Assembly (NCBI RefSeq): GCF_019693215.1 | Contig: NZ_CP081183.1 | Coordinates: forward strand, 437,226-501,225 | DNA length: 64,000 bases | Source of the DNA: Salinarchaeum sp. IM2453 | GTDB lineage: Archaea; Halobacteriota; Halobacteria; Halobacteriales; Salinarchaeaceae | Direction: 5' to 3' | Shown: positions 17,126-25,553 of the stretch, one piece after another | How the letters are laid out: every line of letters begins with the position of its first letter | Position numbering within the stretch: the stretch's first letter is position 1 | Made by a program: the position numbers and the translations under genes | The notes under the pieces: generated by a model | Seen by the model: the letters and a program-made list of their open reading frames with translations, nothing else | Databases searched by the model: none | What the model was told of the DNA's origin: nothing

Positions 17126-18073
17126 ATGGGGTCCGATGACAGTTCAGATGATGCCATGTCTCGATTCGAGGAGTTAAAACAACAATACGAAGAGGAAGGT
17201 GGATTTGAAGATGATGGTGAAGAGAACTCCGGCACGACAGAAGCGACAGAAACAGTAGAATCAACTGCGGATCCACCAACGCCATCGTCGAATACAGCAC
17301 CATCTGCTTCTAGTACACAGGACACACCATCACCAACAGGAACATCATCACAGAGTAAATCACAAGAACAAACGCGGGAAACACAGCCAACGAAGACAGA
17401 GCAGACGCAGTCAGAGCAGTCATCGGACACAACAAAATCGGCAACACAGTCCAGCACGCCGACGGGCAGTATACAGCCATCTCGGCAGTCAGATCCAATA
17501 CAACAGGAATCAGGATCATCGCAGCCAACCCAGCAACAATCAACAAACGCAGCGCCACAGTCAAACCAGCGCCAACAATCGACATCCCAGAGTCAACTAG
17601 AGCGTTCGAAGCAAACAAAACAAGATCAGACGACATCGGACACATCACGCTCATCGCAGCCCCCACAGACACAATCGACATCTACAACGACGACACGGGA
17701 ACCGTCAAAATCGACAACACCAGAGAAAAGCTACGAGTCAATCGCAGAAACACGGCAACGAGCACAACAGCAGAACGATATTGAGTTTGCTGGACGCCCA
17801 TATCTTAAGCAATTACCAGCTGATTTGCATGCAGAAGAGCGTATTATTGACTGGATGGGATACTTGATCGAGACTGGAGGCCGGGAGCGAACAGCACAGG
17901 CACTCGCGTATTATCGATCAATCGGCTGGATTGGTGAAGATGCAGAAGATGAACTACGCGAGTATTTGGAGATGTTTGACGAGCGGACAGGAACAGAAGA
18001 GCTCACGATGGACCATCACGCTCGAAGTTTAGAATATATTGCACAGTTAGCTGGCGGACGAATTATACAGTAA
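17126..18073 (+). CDS. FlaD/FlaE-like domain protein with long low-complexity N-terminus
   Basis: A 315-residue protein in two parts. Residues about 20-200 are extremely rich in Ser, Thr, Gln and Pro with acidic spots and no hydrophobic core, so intrinsically disordered. Residues about 220-315 form a conserved helical domain: RPYLKQLPADLHAEERIIDWMGYLIETGG, QALAYYRSIGWIGEDAEDELREYLEMF, and a last helix (TMDHHARSLEYIAQLAG). This matches the C-terminal domain of archaeal FlaD/FlaE proteins, which form part of the archaellum motor ring in euryarchaea. No other fla gene (archaellin, FlaG/F/H/I/J) is present here, so it may be an adaptor reused outside motility. Confidence 0.65.
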   Translation: MGSDDSSDDAMSRFEELKQQYEEEGGFEDDGEENSGTTEATETVESTADPPTPSSNTAPSASSTQDTPSPTGTSSQSKSQEQTRETQPTKTEQTQSEQSSDTTKSATQSSTPTGSIQPSRQSDPIQQESGSSQPTQQQSTNAAPQSNQRQQSTSQSQLERSKQTKQDQTTSDTSRSSQPPQTQSTSTTTTREPSKSTTPEKSYESIAETRQRAQQQNDIEFAGRPYLKQLPADLHAEERIIDWMGYLIETGGRERTAQALAYYRSIGWIGEDAEDELREYLEMFDERTGTEELTMDHHARSLEYIAQLAGGRIIQ

Positions 18074-18282
18074 CAGACAGTTGCATCCGGCGGTCGTGGA
18101 CCCCTGTTTATATTTTCTTTTTCGTTTGTTGTTGTATGATCTCGAATACCCCGGGACAATTTCCGTGGTATTTACCTCAAGCCGTTGTAAACAATAGCAA
18201 AATACACAGGCAGTTCTCACCGAGTGAGAGACGGTGGCACAAAAGAGAAAGCTAAAGGGCTGTCTGGGTGAAAACACAATAC

Positions 18283-20340
18283 ATGAGTTCTCCGACAGTC
18301 GTCACGTGCGGACTTCCATACGCTAACGGAGATTTGCATATTGGGCATCTCCGCGGATATGTTAGTGCGGATGTCCTGCACCGAGCGCTCGAAAAGACGG
18401 GTGAGAAAACAGCGTATGTCTGTGGGTCAGACATGCATGGCACACCAATTGCGGTGAATGCAGCACAAGAAGGCATGTCTCCCAAGGAATTTGCATTGAA
18501 TTATCACGAGCAGTATAAGGAGACATTCCCGAAGTTCGACGTTGATTTTAGCCATTATGGGCATACCCATGATGATGTAAATACCAGCACAACGCAGGAA
18601 ATCGTCAAAATACTGGACGATGAAGGATACGTCTACGAGAAAGAGATCAAAGTAGCATTTGATCCAATCGAGGAGCAGCCGCTTCCAGACCGGTTTGTTG
18701 AAGGGACCTGTCCATACTGCGGTGCCACAGCCCGCGGTGATGAATGTGACGAAGGCTGTGGTCGACATCTTGAGCCAGGAGAGATTGAAGATCCAGTATC
18801 AACGATTACTGGCAATCCTGCTGAGTACCGGGACCGAACCCACAAGTTCTTCGAAGTCTCTGAGCTGAGTGATGTCTTGACATCGTTCCTCGATCAGCTG
18901 GAAGGAACCGATAATGCGCAGAATCAACCTCGACAGTGGATCGAGGAAGGGCTACAGGACTGGTGTATCACGCGTGATATGGACTGGGGGATTGACTATC
19001 CAGAAGAAGACACTGATCTTGTCCTATACGTCTGGGTGGATGCCCCGATTGAATACATTTCTGCGACAAAGCAGTATACCGAGAAAGTCGGAGAAGACGA
19101 GTACGACTGGCGTGATGTCTGGAAAGGAGATGGCGACATTATCCATGTGATTGGGCGAGACATTATCCAGCACCACACGATTTTCTGGCCATCAATGTTG
19201 CATGTCGCTGATTACAATCTCCCAAAAGCAATCTGTGCAACCGGATTTATTACAATCAACGGCAAGGGACTTTCGACAAGCCGGAATCGAGCAATCTGGG
19301 CACAGGAGTATCTCGATGAAGAACTGCACACAGATCTGCTTCGATACTATTTGACAACAAACGGTGGGCTACAACAAGATGTTGACTTCTCTTGGGAAAA
19401 ATTCCAGAACCGTGTCAACGGTGAGTTGGTCGATACGCTCGGGAACTTCCTCTATCGGGCAATGCTGTTTGCACATCGGAACTACGAGGGCACGCCTGAC
19501 ACAGCGGTAAGTGATGAGGTCAGCAATCGCATTGAAACAGCCTGTGAAGACTTTGAAACGGCAGTTGATGAATATGATATCCGGCAGATCGGACAGGTTG
19601 CGGTTGAACTTGCAGGCTATGGAAATGAGTACATCCAGCGAAACGAGCCGTGGAACCTCGTTGATTCAGAACCAGATCAGGCAGCAACGGTCATTCGTGA
19701 CTGTGTGCAGATTGCAAAGGCCGTCGCCGTGCTTGCAGCACCAACACTTCCACAGAAGGCACAGACCTTGTGGCAACAGCTTGGAGAATCTGGATCAGTC
19801 AGAGACGTTGGACTCGATGCAGCACTTGAAGCACCACCAGAAACGTTCAATGAACCGGTCGAGCTCTTTGCTGGCATCGAAGACGAGCGGGTCGAAGAGT
19901 TAGATGCAAAGCTACAAGAACGGGTTGCGACCGCTACGGATGATGAGAACGAATCAGAAGATACATCGACAGGAGACGACGAAGAACAAACAATGGCAGA
20001 CGATATTGAACCAATCGCTGAGGAACGGATAAGCTTTGACGATTTCAAAGAGCTGGATATCCGTGTTGGACGAATCGAAACCGCAGAACCAATCGAAGGT
20101 GCTGATGAACTGCTTCGGCTGGAGGTCGACATCGGTACTGAAACACGACAGATTGTCGCTGGATTACGACAACTGCACGATGTTGATGAGTTGCCCGGAA
20201 CAAAGATCATCGTCGTGGCAAACCTCGAAAAAGCAGAGCTATTTGGCGTCGAGTCAAACGGGATGCTCCTTGCAGCCGGTGAGCAGGCAGATCTGTTGAC
20301 CACGTACGAAGACGCAGAGCCAGGCGAAAAGATTCAGTAA
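18283..20340 (+). CDS. metG: Methionyl-tRNA synthetase
   Basis: A 685-residue class I aminoacyl-tRNA synthetase that charges tRNA-Met. The start MSSPTVVTCGLPYANGDLHIGH at 18283 carries the HIGH motif at residues 19-22; an upstream GTG would add five residues without family support. A zinc-binding knuckle CPYCGATARGDECDEGCG lies near 145, and the KMSKS-equivalent reads GKGLSTSRN near 330. After the anticodon-binding helices and a Glu/Asp-rich linker, the C-terminal 105 residues are an EMAPII/Arc1p-type tRNA-binding OB fold (FKELDIRVGRIETAEPIEG ... NLEKAELFGVESNGMLLA), as in other MetRS that dimerise or hold tRNA. Complete. Confidence 0.97.
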   Translation: MSSPTVVTCGLPYANGDLHIGHLRGYVSADVLHRALEKTGEKTAYVCGSDMHGTPIAVNAAQEGMSPKEFALNYHEQYKETFPKFDVDFSHYGHTHDDVNTSTTQEIVKILDDEGYVYEKEIKVAFDPIEEQPLPDRFVEGTCPYCGATARGDECDEGCGRHLEPGEIEDPVSTITGNPAEYRDRTHKFFEVSELSDVLTSFLDQLEGTDNAQNQPRQWIEEGLQDWCITRDMDWGIDYPEEDTDLVLYVWVDAPIEYISATKQYTEKVGEDEYDWRDVWKGDGDIIHVIGRDIIQHHTIFWPSMLHVADYNLPKAICATGFITINGKGLSTSRNRAIWAQEYLDEELHTDLLRYYLTTNGGLQQDVDFSWEKFQNRVNGELVDTLGNFLYRAMLFAHRNYEGTPDTAVSDEVSNRIETACEDFETAVDEYDIRQIGQVAVELAGYGNEYIQRNEPWNLVDSEPDQAATVIRDCVQIAKAVAVLAAPTLPQKAQTLWQQLGESGSVRDVGLDAALEAPPETFNEPVELFAGIEDERVEELDAKLQERVATATDDENESEDTSTGDDEEQTMADDIEPIAEERISFDDFKELDIRVGRIETAEPIEGADELLRLEVDIGTETRQIVAGLRQLHDVDELPGTKIIVVANLEKAELFGVESNGMLLAAGEQADLLTTYEDAEPGEKIQ

Positions 20341-20373
20341 CGCACGTTGTTTTTCCAGTAGTTTTGGAAACGA

Positions 20374-20380
20374 CTTATAG
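20374..20380 (+). promoter_or_regulatory. TATA box, leaderless promoter
   Basis: CTTATAG centred 27 bases before the ATG at 20404, preceded by a purine-rich BRE-like stretch (GGAAACGA). This spacing predicts a leaderless transcript, common in haloarchaea. Confidence 0.55.
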
Positions 20381-20403
20381 GAGGCTATACACTAGTTTTA
20401 GAT

Positions 20404-20763
20404 ATGACAGACAATCCGGAGGGCACCGACGAGCAGTCGGCCCACGATGACGAGTCAGAGCAGTCGCTTGAATCAATTGTCAATCCACCGGATGATCCAG
20501 CAACGCAGTCTGAACACCGACAGGCACCGGTACAGTCTGAACAGAACCAATCAGAGACAAATGATACAGCAGAAGAACCACTGCAGGTTGGAGATGCTGT
20601 AGAGACAGCAGAAGACAGTGACAAAACCGACGAAGAGCCAGAGTTCCCGCGTCCGGACATTGAACCGGGTGATCCAAAGCTTGAGCACGTCATCTTTGTA
20701 CTTCTTGGCGTATTGCTTACCCTCGGAGTTGTCTATCAGGCAGCAAATGTCTTCATTCTGTAG
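20404..20763 (+). CDS. Small conserved haloarchaeal membrane protein
   Basis: A 119-residue protein with a long acidic, Gln/Glu/Ser-rich N-terminal region (residues 1-88) and one C-terminal membrane segment (HVIFVLLGVLLTLGVVYQAANVFIL). The topology suggests a tail-anchored protein with the acidic region in the cytoplasm. The motif FPRPDIEPGDPKLEH just before the membrane segment is the only conserved-looking part; I recognise this type as a haloarchaeal family of unknown function, often near metG. No catalytic residues are apparent. Confidence 0.7.
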   Translation: MTDNPEGTDEQSAHDDESEQSLESIVNPPDDPATQSEHRQAPVQSEQNQSETNDTAEEPLQVGDAVETAEDSDKTDEEPEFPRPDIEPGDPKLEHVIFVLLGVLLTLGVVYQAANVFIL

Positions 20764-20831
20764 TGATATCAAAGAAGTGGATTGTTAGCCAACTGCTGGA
20801 CATTGGATTTTGCGCTGGTGACGAGACACCA

Positions 20832-21038
20832 TCACATGTATCCGTAGTCCTCAGGAGCCACCCGGGTTTGTTCTTGTTGATGCGCTTCAACTTGGGCAGC
20901 AAGTTGCTCATAGTGTTGCCGTGTCCGGTTAGCGAATGTCCGAAGATCACTGGTATCAATCGAGAAATCGTACAGATCAGCAACGCCCTCAACAAGCCGA
21001 AGTGTTGCTTCGCCATCGAGCGGCTGCCATGGGTGACG
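20832..21038 (-). pseudogene. PAC2 family protein, C-terminal fragment (split by TnpB element)
   Basis: Reading leftward from the element, the frame gives RHPWQPLDGEATLRLVEGV, ADLYDFSIDTSDL, FANRTRQHYEQLAAQVEAH and ends in GYM, which is the usual C-terminal helix pair of PAC2 (proteasome assembly chaperone 2-like) proteins in haloarchaea. It has no start codon. The missing N-terminal part is at 23063-23608 on the same strand; the TnpB element lies between the two pieces. Joining them at the shared CGT codon restores one reading frame. Confidence 0.7.
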
Positions 21039-21139
21039 TAACTGTTACTGAATCCAGTAGTATTCGGCAATAAGCAGCAGTTTTCAGAAGCATACTCTCA
21101 CCGTGAAGTGCTTATACAAGGCTAATGTATTGATAAGTA

Positions 21140-21304
21140 ATGACCGAACGCGAAACGACCAACGTAAACATCGAACTCCCCCAAGAAGATTTCGAATTCC
21201 TCAAAGAATACAAAGACGAGATGGGCCTCACGTGGGAAGGTCTACTGAAAAACGGAACCCCATTCCCCGAATGGAAAAAGAAGCAGTACACTGACAACGA
21301 ATAA
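21140..21304 (+). CDS. Small protein encoded upstream of tnpB
   Basis: A 54-residue acidic protein (MTERETTNVNIELPQEDF, then LKEYKDEMGLTWEGLL, ending PFPEWKKKQYTDNE). The segment VNIELPQEDFEFLKEYKDEMGL looks like a ribbon-helix-helix or other small DNA-binding element, and similar short ORFs commonly precede tnpB in haloarchaeal IS1341-type elements. It ends two bases before the tnpB ATG, so the two form an operon. A role as regulator of tnpB is an inference. Confidence 0.65.
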   Translation: MTERETTNVNIELPQEDFEFLKEYKDEMGLTWEGLLKNGTPFPEWKKKQYTDNE

Positions 21305-21306
21305 CA

Positions 21307-23034
21307 ATGCCGCTCACCGAGCAATTTCACATCCCGGACGAATACCACAACGCCTGTAATCGAGTAACGACACTCGTCCAGACACATACCCAGCGATTGC
21401 TCGCTGACGAATACTGGACTGACGACCACCTCAACGCCATCAGTGACCACACCGGCCAGTCCTACACCTACATCCGCGACGACAACCACGACGCCTTCGA
21501 AGACGTCGAAGAATACGTCTACAGCCGATTCAAACGCTGCGTCTACCACCGCGTCACCCACATCCTCGACGCCCATACCGACGAGTATCAGGCCTTCCAG
21601 TTCGTGACCGACACGGTTGCCGAGCGCAAGATCCGACGCATCGGCTGGCACAGACTCCGCCAACGGCTGTTCGACGAAGACTCACCATACATCGAATGGC
21701 GCGTACTGGAGTCGGTCGTCGACCAACTCAACACCTACTACGACCGACACGGACGCTTCCCCGAAACATACACTGAACTGGTCGAGACGCCGAAACCGAA
21801 CGGCACACTACCGTATGCACCGGACAAAGGCGACTACAACATCCACGAACTGACGGTCAAAAACGGAGAACTCTGCTTCGTGTTGAACACGCCGGACTCC
21901 CTCTCGCCGGACAGTTACCACGACTGGACGAAACACGAACTCCGCTTTCCGACCCATTCCCGATTTAACGAGATGCTCGACGCGGGAGACGTGAAAGCCC
22001 CAACACTTCACGCCTCCGAACACGGCTACACCATCGACGTACCCGTTGAGATTCCCGAGCAAACCTCTGAAACGGAAGACGGGAGGGTGTTGGCAGTTGA
22101 TCTCGGCGTCAAAAAACAGGCGACTACGACTGTGCTTGACAGCGGGGACGGGACGCACGAGCAAGTTGCGCCGCCACAGTTCATCGACCATCCAGCGAAA
22201 GACAAACTGTTCCGGGTGAAAGCTGACGCCGAAGGGATTAACGACCGCCTTGCAGAACTCCGGCGACAGGGCAACGCACACACCGAACGGTTCGACCACT
22301 TGCTCAGTGAGTATCGCCAGACACGCCGGAAGGAACGGCGGTTGCGCGAGCAAATCCAACACAACGTGGCCAACCAGTTGGTGTGGTTCGCTGTCGAGAA
22401 CGACTGTGAAACGATTGTGTTCGAGTCCCTCGGCCAGTTCGACGCAGGCGATACAAGTGAGGCAGTCGCGTGGTCGATTTCGTCGTGGGCACGAGGGGAA
22501 TTGTTGGATTACGTCGAGTACAAGGCTGGTCTGCTTGGGATTGAGTTTACGACGGTGAATCCGTGGGGGACGAGTCGGTTCTGCCCCCGGTGTGGTGAGC
22601 GTGGTCGGACGGTAAACGCACCGAATGATCATACGGAGTGTCGTTACGGTGGACATTTCCACTGTCCGACGTGTGGGTATGAGTGTGATCGGGATGTGGT
22701 GGGTGCGGTGAACGTCGGGCGAAAGTACTTCTCCGAGTGTCAGATGGAGGAGGCGAACCCTGTTGAGTATATCTCGGCGGGGAATCACGCCAGTTTTCCA
22801 TCGCCTTCGGAGGGTGCCCGTTCTGCTGGTGTTCAGTCCGCGACCGACAAACAGGATCAGGCGAGCGGTCGTCAGACCCACCTGTCTCAGCACTGTTCGT
22901 CGTCACTCACTGCGAAACGGCGGGAGGCAGTTATGGGTGGACTGCAGCAAAATCACGGTAGTAACACGGCCCAGCAGTGGGGCAGCGGGAGTATCACACA
23001 GTACGCCCTCGCCAGTACTACCGAATGTGGTTGA
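21307..23034 (+). CDS. tnpB: TnpB, RNA-guided nuclease of IS1341-type element
   Basis: A 575-residue TnpB (OrfB) protein. The RuvC nuclease triad is complete: Asp265 in LAVDLGVKK, Glu373 in FESLGQFD and Asp463 in CDRDVVGAVNVGRKY. The zinc ribbon is CPRCGERGR (near 430) with CPTCGYECD (near 456). The N-terminal 230 residues form the RNA-recognising part. About 95 residues after the last RuvC motif (rich in Ser, Gln, Gly and Ala) have no fold signature; this 3' segment is where the guide RNA of TnpB systems is normally encoded, so the tail may simply reflect reading through that region. TnpB proteins cut DNA next to a short target motif using the transposon-end RNA. Codon use is GC-rich compared with neighbours. 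Confidence 0.93.
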   Translation: MPLTEQFHIPDEYHNACNRVTTLVQTHTQRLLADEYWTDDHLNAISDHTGQSYTYIRDDNHDAFEDVEEYVYSRFKRCVYHRVTHILDAHTDEYQAFQFVTDTVAERKIRRIGWHRLRQRLFDEDSPYIEWRVLESVVDQLNTYYDRHGRFPETYTELVETPKPNGTLPYAPDKGDYNIHELTVKNGELCFVLNTPDSLSPDSYHDWTKHELRFPTHSRFNEMLDAGDVKAPTLHASEHGYTIDVPVEIPEQTSETEDGRVLAVDLGVKKQATTTVLDSGDGTHEQVAPPQFIDHPAKDKLFRVKADAEGINDRLAELRRQGNAHTERFDHLLSEYRQTRRKERRLREQIQHNVANQLVWFAVENDCETIVFESLGQFDAGDTSEAVAWSISSWARGELLDYVEYKAGLLGIEFTTVNPWGTSRFCPRCGERGRTVNAPNDHTECRYGGHFHCPTCGYECDRDVVGAVNVGRKYFSECQMEEANPVEYISAGNHASFPSPSEGARSAGVQSATDKQDQASGRQTHLSQHCSSSLTAKRREAVMGGLQQNHGSNTAQQWGSGSITQYALASTTECG

Positions 23035-23062
23035 ATACTCCCAAATACTACTGAAAATTAGA

Positions 23063-23608
23063 ACGGTTTGCGCCAGTTGCCAGAACACCAACCCGCAGTG
23101 ATGTGTTCATCGATCGAGAGATAAGGCTAGCATTAACACCAGTCAAAAATCCACCCGAAAGTGGAATCATTGAACTATCAGAATCCTGAAGCCGGGCTCG
23201 ATGGTAATCTTCTGAAGCAACATATGCCAGTTTCTCAGAGGAGTTAAGAGATGGAATCGCCGTGAGAAGCGCCACTTCTTTGACACCCTCTGTATCAATC
23301 CAGTTGATAATATCACGACCAAACGGCTCAGAGAACTGAATCGGAATCGGCAATTCACTGAGCAAAATCGTGTAATCAAAGCCGGGCTTCGAAAACAGTC
23401 GGGTGTGATGATGTGGGCGGCCATCCTCGTAGGGAGTCACCGCAGGGATGCCCTCAACCTGAACATGGCCGGTCTCCTGTAGTCCTAGTCGCTCAATAAT
23501 GTACTGATGAGCCGAGACAGCTGCCATCCCCGGGCCGGGAAAGGCTGCAAGGAGCGTTGAAGCCGGAGGTTCTGCAGTGTCGACATTGGTAGTGAATTCC
23601 ACCGTCAT
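23063..23608 (-). pseudogene. PAC2 family protein, N-terminal fragment (split by TnpB element)
   Basis: Starting at ATG 23608, about 182 codons match the PAC2 (proteasome assembly chaperone 2-like) family: STLLAAFPGPGMAAVSAHQYII at the N-terminus, IPAVTPYEDGRPHHHTRLF, TILLSELPIPIQFSEPFGRDII, and SLRVGVLATGANR where homologues continue into the C-terminal helices. The frame then runs into the element and stops after four foreign codons (SNFQ, stop at 23048-23050). The remainder of the gene is at 20832-21038. The gene is therefore disrupted; whether the 186-residue product is stable is unknown. Confidence 0.75.
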
Positions 23609-23697
23609 AGGTCACAATATGCTACCAGCTAACAAATATGTTATTACATGTCAACCCTCATTCATTAGATAATGCTATAGTAATAGGACGAGGATGG

Positions 23698-23823
23698 CCT
23701 CAGGCTAGTTTGCCTGTCAACTATATCGGGACAAATCGGTCAAGAATTTCCGATTCCCGTGGTTACGAACGTCTTCGGTTTTCGGATGCCCCCGAGGCAC
23801 GCTGTCTGTCTTGTCTGTAGAAC
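23698..23823 (-). repeat. Palindromic left-end repeat, copy D (decayed)
   Basis: A degraded copy of a 75-base palindrome (23723-23797) with centre CGTGGTTACG, ending in CCCCGAGG and followed by a tail (CTGTCTTGTCTGTAGAAC) that matches the tail of copy C at 33211-33237. It occupies most of the 294-base spacer between the PAC2 fragment and the broken DASS gene; the remaining bases contain nothing I recognise. Orientation is the same as copy C and opposite to copies A (32673) and B (59777). Confidence 0.5.
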
Positions 23824-23902
23824 ATGGTATTCACTGCGCCGGTAATTTCAGATCATGAACAGAGTGAATGCCGATACCGAGCACTGAATGCAGACGAAGG
23901 GA

Positions 23903-25445
23903 TCAAGCCCAGACAAGCGGAATCCACCAGACCGCAAATATCGAGATAACGAGAATCGCTGGGAGCGTCAAAATGAGTCCGATTTTGACCATTTGAGGAA
24001 TGGTCAGGTATCCACTCGCGAAGACAATTGCATTTGGTGCGGTTGCAACTGGGAGCATAAACGCAAACGATGCCGCAAAAGCAGCCGTCGCCATCAACGT
24101 AAGTGGAGTTATCCCAAGAGCAAGGCCGATACTAAGCGTGATTGGCATGAAAAGAGACGCAGTTGCTGTATTAGAGGTTACATTTGTCAGCAGAATAACC
24201 GTTGTTGTCACAATTAGGACCATGACAGAGAGCTCGGTTATACCAAGTGAAGCGATAGCATCAGCAATGATACTATCTAAACCACTTTCCTGAAATCCAC
24301 GAGCAATGGAAAATCCTGCCCCAAGCAACAGTAGGACACCCCACGGAACCCGGCTAGTGTATTCCCAGTCAAGCATCTGTTTACCGTTGACAGGGACGAG
24401 AAACACAAGAATACCACCAGCAATCGCAATCATAGCATCAGTAACCGGTAAGAATGGTTCAATGACAAATGGGCGAAGAATCCATCCAGCAGCAACAAGA
24501 GCAAATACAGTAAGGACACGTCGTTCGCCAGTCGTCATTGGGCCAAGTGCCTCAAGTTGCTTAGCAACAACATCACTGCGTCCTGGTTGCCGATCGATTG
24601 TTGGTTGCAGAACGATGATAAGAATGCCCCATGTGATGATAAGGAAAACAGCAGCAAGTGGAACGCCAACGAGCATCCACTCAAGAAATCCGATATCGAC
24701 ACCGAGGTTTGGATTCAGCGACACCTGCCAGCACAGCGTTTGGAGGACTGCCAATGAGTGTTGCTGATCCACCAATCGAAGCGCCGTAAGCGATGGCAAG
24801 CATAAGTGCAAGACCAAAGGCAGTATTCGGAAGTTCAGTAGGATCTTCTTTGATTGACTGCAATAGTTCCCCTTCAACATCAAGAGGATCATTTGGCTCT
24901 TTGATGTCTTCGCGGTCGAGCGGTGGGATGCGACGGCCACCAACAGCAGTAAGTTCAACGATAACAGCGGCACCAATTGGCACCATCATCATCGCTGTTG
25001 CAGTATTTGAGATCCACATTGAGAGGAATGCTGTTGCAATCATAAAACCAAACACAAGTGCCCGACCACTGGTTCCAACCGCAGAAATAACAAGTAAGGA
25101 CAAGCGATGGTGGAGATTCCAGCGCTCAATGGCAAGGGCAAGCAAGAAGCCTCCAAGCAACAAGAAGACAATCGGATCGGCATACGGTGCTGTTGTAGTT
25201 CCAATCGACATGACACCGGTCGCCGGAAAGAGAACAACCGGAAGCAGTGAGGTGACAGGGATTGGAATCGCTTCTGAAACCCACCAAATAACAACCCATG
25301 TGGTACTTGCAAGTGCTGCGGTCGCCGCTGGATCGAGTCCAAATGGTTCACCAAGATAGATAGCAGCGAAAAACACAGGGCCAGCAACAAGTCCAACCGA
25401 CTTTCGCGTGACCGAGATTCCTAACTGAGAACGGTTCACTGACAT
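23903..25445 (-). pseudogene. DASS/SLC13 family symporter, broken by a single-base frameshift
   Basis: Two frames together give a full divalent anion:sodium symporter similar to the one at 11267-13171. The first part, from ATG 25445, contains ISNTATAMMMVPIGAAVIV and SIGGSATLIGSPPNAVLAG; the second, to the stop at 23903, contains TSNTATASLFMPITLSIG and LPVATAPNAIVFASGYLTIPQM. The switch occurs at a run of three T (24708-24710, plus strand). With one base fewer, the protein reads LAGVAESNLGVDIGFLEWML, which has the same spacing as LAGQAGELFG...EWML-type homologues, including FAGQAGELFGETISFYEWML of the paralogue. A sequencing error is possible. It lies in tandem with the TrkA-C permease gene. 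Confidence 0.8.
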
Positions 25446-25553
25446 AGAACTCAGTAATGAAATACTATTCTTGTAAACACTAAACAAGTACTGTCAGTTC
25501 AATATGTGATCACCGAGTGCAGTGTATGATCAATCGAGGTGCGATAATACCGG

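Larger units (their letters stand above)
21039..23062 (+). mobile_element. IS1341-type (IS200/IS605 superfamily) tnpB element inserted in a PAC2 gene
   Basis: About 2.02 kb, inferred from where the PAC2 reading frame stops and resumes. It holds a 54-residue ORF and tnpB but no tnpA (Y1 transposase), so it could move only with TnpA supplied from elsewhere. Near the ends are 12-of-13-matching inverted repeats, CAGTAGTATTCGG at 21055-21067 and its complement at 23041-23053. By eye the element is clearly richer in GC than its surroundings, a sign of arrival from a different genome. Exact ends may be off by a few bases, since the junction shares CGT/ACG on both sides. Confidence 0.75.

Noticed and set aside
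21808-22906. Minus-strand frames of up to 361 codons opposite tnpB
   Set aside because: Arg/Val-rich mirror frames produced by high GC at third positions of tnpB; tnpB itself has all its catalytic motifs.
23638-23820. A 60-residue frame between PAC2 and the DASS pseudogene
   Set aside because: It falls on a palindromic repeat copy (D) and its translation follows the repeat, not a protein.
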